NCBI GenBank assembly: GCA_010094025.1
Contig: ML991784.1
Coordinates: 419,201-483,200, forward strand
Length of the DNA stretch: 64,000 bases
Direction: 5' to 3'
Source: Viridothelium virens
Lineage: Eukaryota > Ascomycota > Dothideomycetes > Trypetheliales > Trypetheliaceae
The translations under genes were made by a program, and so were the position numbers. Of this stretch, positions 33,820 through 44,946 are shown in pieces; positions within the stretch are counted from its first letter, which is position 1, and each line of letters begins with the position of its first letter. The notes beneath the pieces were generated by a model, which had not been told where the DNA came from, ran no database searches, and saw nothing but the letters and a program-made list of their open reading frames with translations.

Positions 33820-35706
33820 TGTGTAGAGCTTTTCCACTACTGACACTTGCTTCTCATGGCATCCAGAGCGTGTAATTTTGATACTTCAACGCCAATGTCG
33901 GATATCAAAGAAGTCCTGCTAAGGAAGGATGAGGTAGGTATGCATACCTAAACTTCCTTCATGGTCAGCACGATAGAGCGGGAAATCTCACCCGCATTTC
34001 GTACTCCGGATGACGGCCAGCAAAATTTACTTGTCAGGGTTCAAGGAGTGGTTGTGGGTCGGTTATGACGCCGTTCTAGAGGTCACCCCGCCTCTCCGCA
34101 TTCGTCGGCCCAGTCGCGATGACGACGATCTCGCCGATTCTCTTCCTACCGCTATTGCGGGAAGTTACCATTACAAGAGAATGGTATATGTAGCGGTCAC
34201 AAAAATTTATCTAGGTCATCCGATTCTGCAAAGCACAAGACAGTAGCCATCCTTTTCAGTGGTGGATCGGCGAGGTCTCAAAGGAGCTACGATGGTCCAA
34301 TGACAGTCGACGTCTCGTGAATTCGCTAATAGATGATCTATTCGACGAAAGTACCTGGGGTTGTCGGAAGAAAATGTCATGGTTCGCATCCAGAATGTTA
34401 GTCACTGGAATCAATTAAGCAACCTTTTAACACAATCGCAGCGTTTCAATCGACAACTTGAAGTGAGGACGATGTTGATGGTATATCGGAAAAAGTTCAC
34501 AATCTACCAATGAGTAGCTTGACTTGAGTGGCTACCTATCCTATTAGACGAACGAAGATATTTTTTTCGACATCCATGGGTGAATAGAAATTTTGCATAG
34601 GATACGACCATGCGCAACCTCTCGAGTCAGCATTCGTCCGGTCTAGATTGCAATAGGGAGACTCTGCTAGTATATGCTACTTTCTTTCGATGAGGCGACC
34701 CCCCCCAGTTATAATGTGCGATTGTTTCTGTCAACCGCTTGCAAGAGAAGCTAGATATTTTCGCGTATCGACCCCGCGATATCTTACCAAAGAGCCTGCT
34801 AGCTGCATGATTCTTGGTTTCAGCTATGGATCAAGGGATGGGCTAACGTGCCCGGGTGAGAAATGATATGAAATCCTGAAACTTTTGATATTTCGATACC
34901 TCCTCATATCAACTTCGATCTGCCCCGGAGTGGGGACGATATTTCGCCATGGAGCTCCCCAGCTCACCCTGGCATCGTTTGACGGAAATCCATATCTCTT
35001 ACCTTCCGTTCCTCTTCGTCTCTCAGATGTCTGGTCGCCGGCGAATAAGTGCATAGATGCGAGCCCATAGTGTTACGAAGCGCGGGAGTTCGGAGCCTAG
35101 CAATTACCCTGAAGGTAGATGATGGAGGGGACATGGTTGCGGCTTTCGGATACAGCAGTCCATCACGCTTCCACCGAGTACATATTTTTGGCATGAGCCT
35201 TCTGCAATGGAGAAAGCCCTCAGATCTAGGACTGGCTGGGCATCTCGTGAAACAAGCTACATCACACAAAAACCTGTCACCATGGGCTTACTCTGACTGT
35301 TCTATATAGATGCATTTATTACCGAATATTCGCATCAATAGAAGAGTGAGCTTGGTGACTATCATATGTCTTATTCAAGCTTGTGCTGTTTCTGAAACAC
35401 AATCTTGTAAGACTGGTGTAGAAGACAAGATGGTGTTGAGAGTCGGAATTGGGCAATGCTCGCTACGGGTCACTCGGAATTGTGGCGTTCAAGTCTGGGA
35501 TATTGCTTGCATAAAATAAAAAATCCATTATACCAGCCATCACGCTGTGGGTATTTGCCGGAATGAGATGGATATGGTGGATATGTTGGGTACTAGTCCA
35601 GATATCCAAGATTGCAAGGGAGGTACCTTCTAAGGCGACTTGAATGCAACTGGCGAACTTCAAATGACTCCCTGGTACTCTACTGGAATTCGCCTCCTGG
35701 CACCCC
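33820..35706. other. Gene-poor intergenic stretch
   Basis: About 1.9 kb. The left end is the promoter of the sugar porter. Open frames are short on both strands (longest about 100 residues at 34964-35269 minus) and match nothing known. No repeat stands out. Confidence 0.45.
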
Positions 35707-36059
35707 TCAAGGAAAGTAGATTCGATTGAACCTTGTCCGAGATCTTACGCACACGAAGTGGCCATCATTGCTCCATACCAGCCGGGTTTGCTCCCGCAAA
35801 GCTACTAAATCTCTGCCGTGGACATAGATATGTTGCTTTCCGCCCAAAGTTGCCACCGGATAGGGTCGCATAGGCTGCAAAGGCTGAAACAAGTAGCGGT
35901 AATCAGGAACACGCGGCAAAAGGAAGGGACGGGATCTTGAGCAACCATTACCAACGACCTCGAACTTACATGCCCCCCTTTTTCCGCTCTAATTCGCAGC
36001 ACACCCTGCGCTGGTATTTTTCTCAGGTTGATTGATTGAATGAGCCAGCCTGCGATCAT
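35707..36059 (-). CDS. Small spliced gene candidate, unknown
   Basis: Two exons on the minus strand, 35970-36059 and 35707-35883, would give 88 residues. The 86-nt intron has a GTAAGT donor and a CTGATTAC...TTGTTTCAG acceptor region, which is very good fungal consensus. Reading continues in frame across it: IRAEKGGH joined to PLQPMRPYPV, then GGKQHIYVHGRDLVALREQT. I recognise no family. The start is uncertain and a further 5' exon is possible. The splice signals are the main support. Confidence 0.35.
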
Positions 36060-36527
36060 GATTATGCTACACAAACACCATCATTTTCGACACCAGCTTT
36101 TGGAGCAAAGACTATGCTGAGAGTCATTATTATTTCGGCAGATACAGAGTATGCAATAGTGAGGTTCAATGGCTGAAGATGCATCACTGCTATACCCAAC
36201 TCGGAAAAATGACTTTAGCCTTACACCGGTTAGTCAGGTACCGGGTAAATAGAAAAATCTTAGCTGCTGCCATCTCACGGTGTGAAATGGAACATCTAGA
36301 TCGACGGCGCAACGGAAATGCAGATGCGAGTAGCCCGTGTACATAACGATTCAGGCATTAGCCGGAGGGGGTTTACGAAGAATTGCATTAGATCGCGACG
36401 GGAATCTGCAAATCTCATCTTCATCATCAAAGCCTATCGCCCTATAAGAGCGTAATGCCTTTCCTTGGCATTGCTAGGAATAACAGCAGGGGGTGAGCAT
36501 TTCCTCTATTCTGTCTTTGTGTCCAAC
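36060..36527. promoter_or_regulatory. Promoter region of the carboxylesterase gene
   Basis: About 470 bp. A TATA-like CTATAAGAG lies at 36441-36449, about 85 bp before the ATG at 36528, a sensible distance for a core promoter. An earlier in-frame start at 36465 is not an ATG. Confidence 0.4.
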
Positions 36528-38700
36528 ATGAGGTCTATCGTGATTGTCGCCGCTTCTTTGGTATCTTTGCTTTCCCCGGTCTCATGCTATCCTTCCACTC
36601 GATCGTACGGAACCGGTAACGTTACTAATGCAGGAACTTCATTGACATTGTTATATCAAAACAATCTTAATGCTTCAGACGATGTGAACCATGTTGGAGC
36701 GATTTTGTTGGATTCTATGACCTTGACGAATGGTGCAGCAGCATGTGCTTCTATCGGAGAGTCTCTGCTTCCTCGATCCACAATTCAGAGTCACTCTGCC
36801 GATTTCGAAAGCTCGCTCTCATACCTCGCATACTCAGGACAGGCAGCCTCGGAGCAGCTTTATTACATTTCAGATGGCATTCTTTCTGTGGATGAGCAGT
36901 CGGAGAAACTTACTTATCCAACCCTGACGAACAACCAGACGCGCCTACCGATTCTTTGCACACAATCGAGCATGCAAAATGGGCCGGACAATGCGGTTGC
37001 TACTGCTTCGAACGAGGTGATCATCTCATCAAGCGGAAATAGCTTTGTTGGATTTAGGAATCAGAAATCCTTCCGCTTCGAGGGCATCCCCTACGCAAAT
37101 CCACCACAAAGATTTGAGTACTCGACAGTCTATAGCCAGACTGGTCAAACAATCAACGCCACAGCTTATGGACCGGATTGCTCCCAAGCCGGAGATAGTG
37201 ACATCAGTGAAGACTGCCTATTCATTAATATCCAAACACCATACATACCTCGGGCTGGCTCAACCAGCGGTCTAAAGCCGGTCTTGTTCAGCATCCATGG
37301 TGGTGGTTTTACTGGTGGAAATGGAGGTCCTAACTCTGGATTAGATGGAGGAAACATAGCTTCTCGAGAAGATATTGTTGCAGTGGAAATCAATTACCGG
37401 CTATCTACCCTTGGTTTCCTCGCCATTCCAGGGACGAGTATCAAGGGCAACTTTGGCATTGGAGATCAAGTGACTGCTCTCAAGGTACGTAGAATCAGTC
37501 AAATCTTGGCCACAGACTGACATGTCCCAGTGGGTTCGACAAAACATTGCCCAATTCGGCGGCGACCCAACCAAGGTCACTATCATTGGCGAATCGGCTG
37601 GTGCAGGCTCAGTTCGCACTCTTTTAGGTTCTCCTCCAGTCATCTCAAATCATCTCATCTCCGGTGGCATTTCCCAATCAAATCTTGGTGGTGGGGTTGA
37701 CCTTGGTCTGTCCGGAGATTATGCCACGACTTATAGCTCGTACCTGACTGTCTCACAATCTTATGCGATCGCAGGTCAGCAAATATTTGAGGCCGTGGGA
37801 TGCAATCAGACAAGTCTCTCTGCCCAAATTGCATGTCTGAAAACCGTTCCAGCAGCTACGATTGTCGACCTGCCTACAGTAGCTCGGTACGTCGTGCAAG
37901 ACGGTACCTTCGTAAATACTGAACAGCTCGATGTCACGAACCGTAATGGCAGTTCAGCTTACGTTCCTGTCATCTTTGGTACCACAGCCAATGATGGTGC
38001 TTCCTTTTGCACTTACCCACCGGCAAACATTACTTCCGAAGTTCAAGGCATCGCGGCATCCCTCAGCATCACCGAAAGTGAGGCCCAGAGCATCATCGAC
38101 AGTGGCCTCTTTCCCTACTACAGCACCGGCAATCTTACACTCGACTCTTTCAATGTTTCTCAACGCGTCTCCACAGATGTCCAGTTCCGCTGCATTGACG
38201 AGGCAACCATATATGCCGCTTCCATATCCAAGGTTTTCCCTCGAGCATACTACTACACCATCGAACGGACATATGAGGGCTATGATCCAAACAATTTAGG
38301 AGCAAATCTTTCGGCTGGTCCAGTAGAGCCCGTCTTTCCGAATGGAGACCCTGAACTTCCGTACTTTAGGTTGCACGGCTCGGATCTTGGTTTTAGCTAT
38401 GGAAATCAATATCCATTGAGAGACGACCGCGATTTGAAGGCTAGCCAGTTGATCAGTGGATATTACGCTGAATTTGCGAAAAGTGGGCAGCCAAATCCAC
38501 CAGTCCAGTATTTGCAAGTCAGGGGTTATAACAACACATTGGAAGCTGCTCAACAAGGAGGATCGTGGGAGCCAGTGAGTAGTGCGACTGGCCCAACAAA
38601 AGCCCTGGACTGGCCAAGCTTGACTGTGGACTTTCCGGACGTACCTCAGTGTGCTTTCTTGAATTATAGCCTGAATTATTATTTGCAAGGAGGATCTTGA
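36528..38700 (+). CDS. Type B carboxylesterase/lipase with N-terminal extension, secreted
   Basis: Two exons, 36528-37484 and 37531-38700, with a 46-nt intron (GTACGT donor), give 708 residues. Signal peptide: MRSIVIVAASLVSLLSPVSC. Residues about 25-170 form an extra N-terminal domain, rich in Asn/Ser, ending at a conserved-looking LPILCTQSS. The esterase domain follows: FEGIPYANPP, SEDCLFINIQTP, the oxyanion loop HGGGFTGG, the nucleophile elbow GESAGAGS, and the His motif RLHGSDLGFSYG near the end. The enzyme should hydrolyse carboxylic esters outside the cell. The length exceeds the usual 540-580 residues because of the extension. Many N-x-S/T sites are present. Confidence 0.92.
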
Positions 38701-39338
38701 GGAAATCGTACTAGAGCTCTGGAGCAAGCAAGGCGTCTCGTAGTGTCAAACGCGCATTGTAAAATTAAATCTTGGAACTAGAATTCAGTACGCCACTGGC
38801 AAATTTGGAATGAAGACAAGAACTGGCTGCAAATTATATTTTTGTAGTATCCAGTTCTGGCCAAGTCATGTGAAGGTCGATGTGTGGAACTATCAGAGGT
38901 GATACCATAGTACTCCGTACGGATACAGATTAGATGGTATTTCTATATCGTAACCCATGCTTCCATCGACCAGTGCAAATATTTTTGATGGGCCAGCGTT
39001 CGTGACGAAGACGTAAGCGTCCGCGACATGGGATAGTTCGTGAGTGTTAATGAGGTAACGCCGTAAGAGACACATGAAGAAGGTCATTAACCAAGTGGGA
39101 AAAAAATCAAGATCACGAGCGCTTAAGAGGCTCTGATGTCCCGTGCGCCCCCGTCCTCCTCCGCTCCGCCACCTTATGACAACATCTTGAATATCATTGG
39201 CTGGCCAGCTCGAAGACTTCTTGTATGACATGATTCCGTTTCCATGCTTGTCAACTACTTTGACATAAGAAAATCATACCGGCATTCAAACAAACCCCTC
39301 TCGGCGTGATACCTAAAGACACTTCTATCTCTATTACC
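38701..39338. other. Intergenic: 3' region of esterase and promoter of Isa1
   Basis: About 640 bp. Contains an exact palindromic GTACTCCGTAC at 38908-38918. A 112-residue minus-strand open frame (38893-39231) starts with ATG but shows no family resemblance and overlaps the promoter; not called. Confidence 0.5.
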
Positions 39339-40217
39339 ATGTCCTTTGCTCGAACAGTAACGTCATCAGCAGCTCTAGCCTTCAAGGCCGCCTGCTTCGC
39401 GGGACCAACTCAAACAGCACCTCTGCGATGTCCGCAATGCCTTCGTAGATTTCCCTCCTCAAGACTGTCGACGACATCCTCAGGGCGATGGCTGCAGACC
39501 GCTACTGCACATCGACCACCGGCTCTCGAGCCTCCACCACCACCTCCTCGAAACACTGGCATTCCTGATACATCCATAGCTAGAGGGGCTGCTGAAGTCG
39601 ACATTGCAAGTCGGCCAGGATTGGAAAATTTCCGCCAAAGCAATCCTACGCCACACCGAGACCAGTCGTCTGGTATCAAGAAATCCGAGGCCGAAGCTCA
39701 AATACCCAAGCCCACCACCTCTACATCATCATCATCCATACCTACTGGACCATCCGAATCCTCGTCTTCGCCCACTAAATCAAAGCGACCTAAACTACGC
39801 CCTCGAAAAGCTGCAATGAACCTTACACCTACCGCCGTTACACAATTACAAGATCTGCTTAATCAACCCGAACCCAAGTTCATCCGGGTCGGTGTTAAGA
39901 ACCGTGGATGCTCGGGTCTTGCTTACCATCTCGAATACGTTGAGAAGCCTGGCAAATTTGATGAAATAGTTGAGCAAGATGGCGTCAAGGTGTTAATAGA
40001 CTCGAAAGCGCTCTTCAGCATAATTGGTAGTGAGATGGATTGGATCGAGGATAAGTTGAATAGGCGATTCATCTTCAAAAATCCAAACATAAGTAAGTCT
40101 CGTCCTTCCGTTACGACTGTGTTCGGATCATCTTGGACCTTTTCCAAAGAGGCGTATTTCGACTAACGTATCACAGCGGACCAATGCGGATGTGGAGAAT
40201 CTTTCAGCGTGGGCTAG
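39339..40217 (+). CDS. ISA1: Mitochondrial Fe-S assembly factor Isa1 (A-type carrier)
   Basis: Two exons, 39339-40092 and 40177-40217, with an 84-nt intron, give 264 residues. The N-terminus is Arg/Ser/Ala-rich like a mitochondrial presequence, then a long Pro/Ser low-complexity linker. The HesB/IscA domain is residues about 155-264: NLTPTAVTQLQDLL, the first cluster Cys in VKNRGCSGLAYHLEY, and the two C-terminal Cys in DQCGCGESFSVG, which lie in the small second exon. Without that exon the protein would lack both cluster ligands, so the splice is required. A-type carriers work in the mitochondrial matrix to make 4Fe-4S clusters for aconitase-type and radical-SAM enzymes. Isa1 rather than Isa2 by overall fit. 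Confidence 0.9.
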
Positions 40218-40370
40218 TGCTGTATAGCCTTTATCAGACATTCATGACCATTGTATTGAGCGGAGCATAGCGTCCTTGTAAAATTTCCCATCACGAGTCA
40301 TCTAGATAGTATCTCATAATACAGACTCGATCACATCCTTGGTTTGTCGATTCTTGCTTCGATCCTAAAT

Positions 40371-40818
40371 CTACAAAATCCCCGTAGTAAAATCTATAAC
40401 TCTGACGTTTTGGACGAACGTTCCAACATCTTTGACAAAGTCGAGATGTGCCGGATCTTTTTCGAGATAATACTTGCGATCGTCTTCATTCTCAAATTCA
40501 AATACAAAACCATGGCTGAATCCGCCCTGTATGATTGTCAGTTCATGGAAGTATCCTTGATGGATGGTAAGACTACTACTTGGTGCCCTTCTGGACTATT
40601 GTCTCTGCCTCCCCTTGCCGATTTGATGTACTTTTTTTGAGTGTCCGGGTGAACGCATTTTTGTCCTAATCCTAGCATTCGATTGCAGACCTATTAGATT
40701 CGAGTGAGCCATGGCACAGTGCAATGTTTTGCTGGAAGCAAGGGGTGAGTACATCATGAACCTGCTTGTGAGTTGTGTTCGGTTTGAATTCGAACAACAC
40801 AACGTGTACGATTGTCAT
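40371..40818 (-). CDS. Dabb-domain (stress-responsive alpha/beta barrel) protein
   Basis: Three exons on the minus strand, 40753-40818, 40580-40690 and 40371-40526, with introns of 62 and 53 nt, give 110 residues. The protein reads MTIVHVVLFEFKPN, then KCVHPDTQKKYIKSARGGRD, then GGFSHGFVFEFENEDDRKYY and EKDPAHLDFVKDVGTFV. This is the Dabb fold: a ferredoxin-like strand-helix unit with the HxxF start and the DPAHLxF ending. All three junctions preserve frame and consensus. Dabb proteins are small cytosolic dimers linked to stress response or to aromatic polyketide cyclisation. No polyketide synthase is nearby, so a general role is more likely. Confidence 0.85.
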
Positions 40819-41197
40819 CTTGAAGTCGGAGAAGCAACTTGCGAGAGTGAACTTCTATTCCCGGAAAAAGTTAGGTGGGGTGGATTCCATCTAATACAAA
40901 AGATAACGTCGCCGTCGTTCCCCCAGACTACCTTACTCTGGAGACCATCGAACATGATCAATGGATGCAGACTTTAATCTAGGACACTAATTATCCAACA
41001 ACTACGTACCGTTTCTTAGAACACAAGTGGTATTTCTGGCATCATTTCAATAAGGGTACTATTCTGTAAAGCGGCTCGCGCGAATGGGATCCGGCATCGA
41101 CCATCATCCTCCATCTTTGCAGATCACCACGCTGGGATATCGGTCGCGCAAGAACTCATGGACACAACGGTTTTTGACCATGCCAAGATGATCAGCA
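40819..41197. other. Divergent promoter between Dabb gene and dsc3
   Basis: About 380 bp shared by two genes transcribed away from each other. No further gene is seen. Confidence 0.5.
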
Positions 41198-42262
41198 ATG
41201 GAGGACAGTTCTATTCAATTAATTGTTCGATTTGCAACTTCCACGCCGGATCTCCCTCTCCTCATTGCCTCCCCACAATCGACCTCTACCCTGAGCCTTA
41301 AGCAAGTAATACGCACTCACCTTCCTCCCCCCGCATCCTCAAACCGTCTTCGTTTGATATATGCTGGAAAGGTGCTCCCAGACACGGCCCTTCTCTCCTC
41401 AGCACTTCATATACCTCCTCCGCCACCGCGCTCCGATTCAGATGCACCCATTGACAGTCGCCCCGGACCAGACTCCTACGGTGGTGAGAAGACGACCAAG
41501 AGCAAAGGTAAAGAGCCCATACGAGACAGCAATCATACAGACAGCCGCAACCTAGAGAGTACGCGTGCCATATCTCGAATCTATATCCACTGCTCTGTTG
41601 GCGATGCCCTCTCACCGGCCGAGCTCGAAGCAGAAGCTCATGCGGCGCTTTCCAGCACCCACTCCCCTCGCCAGCCTCCAGTGTCAACTTCCCAGCAGAA
41701 ACCCTCCACTTCGCATGTCACTATACCGTCGCCAAGCCTGCCACATGCCGAAACTCAGCTTCTTGGTTTCGACCGCCTTCTCTCTGCCAACTTCACACGC
41801 GAAGATGTCGCCAGCCTCCGTGCCCAGTTTCTTGCTCTCCAACAGTATACCCACACGCCAGATACCATGCCACATGGTAACGCGCTGCGCTTGCTTGAGG
41901 AACGATGGCTTGACAGTGAAGCATTTGGACCTCCAACGGGTGGGAACAATGAACATCAATCTGGCAACCGCGGCGACGAAAGTGGTGGCCCGACGACGGT
42001 GATGGAGGGAGGTGGGATTACTGGTGCTGATAACACGAGAGGAGGAGGCGGTGGATGGGGAGTGGGAGTGAGTTCGGGATTTGGGGAGGACAGTGGGCTG
42101 GAAGACATGTTGATTGGTAATTTGATGGGATTCTTTTGGCCTTTGGGGGCGTTGTGCTGGCTATTGAGAGAGGAGGGAGTCTGGACGCAACGGAGGCAGA
42201 TTGCGGTATTCACGGGAATGGTAGTCAATGCAGCATTTGGGTTCTGGCGGATGGCGGGATAG
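41198..42262 (+). CDS. dsc3: DSC E3 ubiquitin ligase complex subunit 3
   Basis: Single exon of 354 residues. Residues 1-70 form an atypical ubiquitin-like fold (LIVRFATSTPDLPLLI, RLRLIYAGKVLPD), continued after a disordered Ser/Pro linker by ISRIYIHCSVGD. The C-terminal half has LLGFDRLLSANFTREDVASL, then LRLLEERWLDSEAFG, a Gly-rich linker, and two hydrophobic segments (MLIGNLMGFFWPLGALCWLL and IAVFTGMVVNAAFGFW). This is the Dsc3 layout (DUF2407 and its C-terminal partner). The Golgi/endosome DSC complex ubiquitinates membrane proteins, including SREBP for cleavage in fission yeast and Aspergillus. Confidence 0.9.
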   Translation: MEDSSIQLIVRFATSTPDLPLLIASPQSTSTLSLKQVIRTHLPPPASSNRLRLIYAGKVLPDTALLSSALHIPPPPPRSDSDAPIDSRPGPDSYGGEKTTKSKGKEPIRDSNHTDSRNLESTRAISRIYIHCSVGDALSPAELEAEAHAALSSTHSPRQPPVSTSQQKPSTSHVTIPSPSLPHAETQLLGFDRLLSANFTREDVASLRAQFLALQQYTHTPDTMPHGNALRLLEERWLDSEAFGPPTGGNNEHQSGNRGDESGGPTTVMEGGGITGADNTRGGGGGWGVGVSSGFGEDSGLEDMLIGNLMGFFWPLGALCWLLREEGVWTQRRQIAVFTGMVVNAAFGFWRMAG

Positions 42263-42514
42263 ATTTGGATCTGTCTCTAGGAAAACTGAGTTACTGAAGT
42301 ACTCAGGCTTGAGCTTTGCAGCACAGCGATGGCGCTTTTAGGTTGTCTAGCAGGATTTTTCGAGACTCCGATTAGTTCGTCTATATGTATATGTGCTTCA
42401 TCTATCTTTAAGAGGACTAGATAATGCCCTTTCTGCACAAAGCCATGGAATAATTAGAGCCGACAACAACAAATCAGCCGGAGTTCTTGGGCATGCTCGG
42501 GTTGTAATTATCGA
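42263..42514. other. Convergent intergenic region
   Basis: About 250 bp between converging stop codons; 3' untranslated sequence of both genes expected. Confidence 0.5.
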
Positions 42515-44309
42515 CTAAAGCAATTTTCGCCCTTTCAAGTCCCTTCCGTGTGCCTCATCCTGTTCCCAAACACCCGCTACCATTAGCGCCCATGAGAGGC
42601 CGGTCCGTATTGTCACCCAACCTTGTTCAAGTACCCAGAATGGCAAAATGAATATGTTCCAAGCGAAACGGAACAGTCTTTCCACCAGGACAATCCATGT
42701 TTGAATGAAACCTATTACCGCCCTTGTCGCATGATCTTTCATCTTCAACTCTGGCTTCACCCCTCGACTATACCTTGAATCTACGACTTCAAACGGTATT
42801 TGTGCACCTAGATATTTTGTGGCCACTTCCAGACCGCTAGTAAATCCATCTTCATGGAACCCATATTTGGTCCAGGCGCCACAATATAGCAGACCACGTG
42901 TGTTTTGGATTTCAGGAAGTCGACCCTGCGCTGCAACAGCTTCCGGGGTATATAGCGGATGAGAGTATTGATATTCGCCTTGGATAGTGGATGAAGCGGG
43001 AGGATGGGGAGGATTCATAGTGACAAGTACATCGCCGAAGAGAGAGGCAGGTATATGTTGTAGAATGTTCATATTGTATGTTAGCGAGACTTTCTCCAAA
43101 GACGGGGAGGGATTGCTGTGGCCGTTTCCAAGGTGTCTTGACTTTTGGTCATCCCCGCGATAGATATCGTAGATTGGCGGTTTCTGGCTAGTGCTAGATG
43201 AGGTTTGCCGGCTCGTGGTGAGATAATTCCAACTGGACCAAGTTGCTCTTCGTTTAGGCATGAGGCTTAGATCTGAGTGGAGGTACACGTTATTTGCGGA
43301 TGTGTGGAAAGTACCAAGTATATCTGATTCTACCTCGGTCGCAGATGCAGAGATGATATCGAGTGCCTGGTCGCCATGACAGGCGAGAATGACCTCATCA
43401 AACATCCATTGTTCGCCTTCAATATCGGTGTGTAGAATCATACTCCCGGAACGATTGCTTGTAATGGAAGTTATGGAATTGTTGAGATGAATTCGTTCTT
43501 CAGGGAAGTTCCTCATAATAGCATCAACATACGACTTTGAGCCCCCAGGAATAGTTAACCATGGAGGTCGTGTCGAGACTGTGGTTAGTAGATGATGATT
43601 CCACAAAAATCGAACAAGTGTCTTAACAGGGAAAGACAATGAGCAGTCATCGGGACTGGTACTCCATACACAAGCAGTCATGGGTATGATGTAGTTGTCG
43701 CGAAAGGCGTTTGAATACCCTTCTCTACAGAGGTAATCCCCCATACTCTCCTCCATCGTTTGATGAGAAGATGCGTTGTCATGACCATCATCGTCAGACA
43801 AGAGATCCAGGGCAAATTGGTTGAACCGAGCAATGTCAAAGATCATGCGCCAGTGTCGAGGGGAAATAATGTTGGACCATTGCGCGAAAAGAGAGGAGAG
43901 GGAATTGCCAGCCCATTCAAATGCCCCTTGATCTCTTGAAATCCCAAAACTCATCTCAGTTTCCACTGTTCTGACATTGATACATTTTAGGAAATTGATA
44001 AAGTTTGCTGTAGTAATTCAGTCTGTCATCCTTCGTGGGTGGGCTCGGTTACTAACGGTAGGTAGCCGTATTCAGTACAATAAAACCAGTGTCAACAGGT
44101 GTACTGTGTCCTCGGTGCGTGAATGTAACAGTATTCGTGTGTCCGCCAAGTCGGTCATCAGCCTCGAATATATGGACTTCGTGGTTGGTAGATTTGAGAG
44201 CCCATAGAGCACCTAATCCCGCGCAACCGCTACCAACAATGGCGATTTGTTTTCGAGTCATTTTCATAGGCCTCTTCAAGATCGACTTCGGCAACTTTGT
44301 TGCTACCAT
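42515..44309 (-). CDS. FAD-dependent amine-oxidase-like protein (COG2907 type)
   Basis: Two exons on the minus strand, 44057-44309 and 42515-44007, with a 49-nt intron, give 581 residues. The dinucleotide-binding motif IAIVGSGCAGLGALWAL starts at about residue 22, followed by FEADDRLGGHTNT and DTGFIVLNTATYPNF across the splice. Later marks are WRMIFDIARFNQFALDLL, PGGSKSYVDAIMRNFPEE, VILACHGDQAL, and the C-terminal FAD site LLYCGAWTKYGFHEDGF. The last about 80 residues contain two hydrophobic stretches, suggesting membrane contact. In bacteria, and often in fungi, such flavoproteins are linked with cyclopropane-fatty-acid synthase-like enzymes, but none is adjacent here. ATGs at codons 15 and 17 are alternative starts. 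Confidence 0.88.
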
Positions 44310-44946
44310 GTGAAGAATTAGAAAATGTTCTCAGGGCTTGAACTTGATTTCAAGGGAAGTATTGACAGCGGCATGAACAAATAATATAAAGAATACATTG
44401 GGGGATCTCTGAATGCGACAAAGCAAAATGCCGAGAAGCAGTAGAAGGACTTGCTTACCTCGCCACAGCTTCCTCCCCGCGTCAGAGTGCAGATAGTTCA
44501 AAGACAAGCAAGACAAGCAAGACTAGGATGCCTCCCAACGATCCAGGTCCAGATATGCGGGCTATTTCATGCAGATATAGAATAGGCTCGCGCAGGTATA
44601 CTAGAATTACACTAAGTCATGATATGCAATGCTTGGTTTGATCTCGATTCTGCACGATATGGGCGCGCCAAAGGGAGCTTGGAGGATTGGCTATTCTGCC
44701 AACTGAATCTCCTCCCTTAGGTGTTGAAGGCTGGCATATCGTTGAATTCATCGATTTCCTAAAATGGGGCCGATCCAGACTTCGATCTACGGCAGGTACC
44801 CAGAGGTATCACATGCAGCTAGGATTGAGGTGCACGTGACTCGGCCCAAGACTTTGCCGGCCTGTAATAACGAACGTCATATCGTTACCTGCAACACGGC
44901 CTCTTCGATTACCCTATCTACCCTGTCCGCGAAGACGACAATCAAT
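44310..44946. other. Divergent promoter between FAD protein and Vti1
   Basis: About 640 bp. It includes an ATG at 44764 that is in frame with Vti1, but the extension (61 residues) is not like any Vti1 N-terminus and is treated as 5' leader. Confidence 0.5.

Noticed and set aside
34964-35269. 101-residue minus-strand frame in a gene-poor gap.
   Set aside because: Composition is not convincing, there is no family match, and no splice partner was found.
38893-39231. Minus-strand frame of 112 residues with ATG.
   Set aside because: No homology or splice support, and it overlaps the probable Isa1 promoter.
44764-44946. In-frame upstream ATG extending Vti1 by 61 residues.
   Set aside because: The extension is unlike any Vti1 N-terminus; the protein family begins at about MANPLDTDAGSELF.
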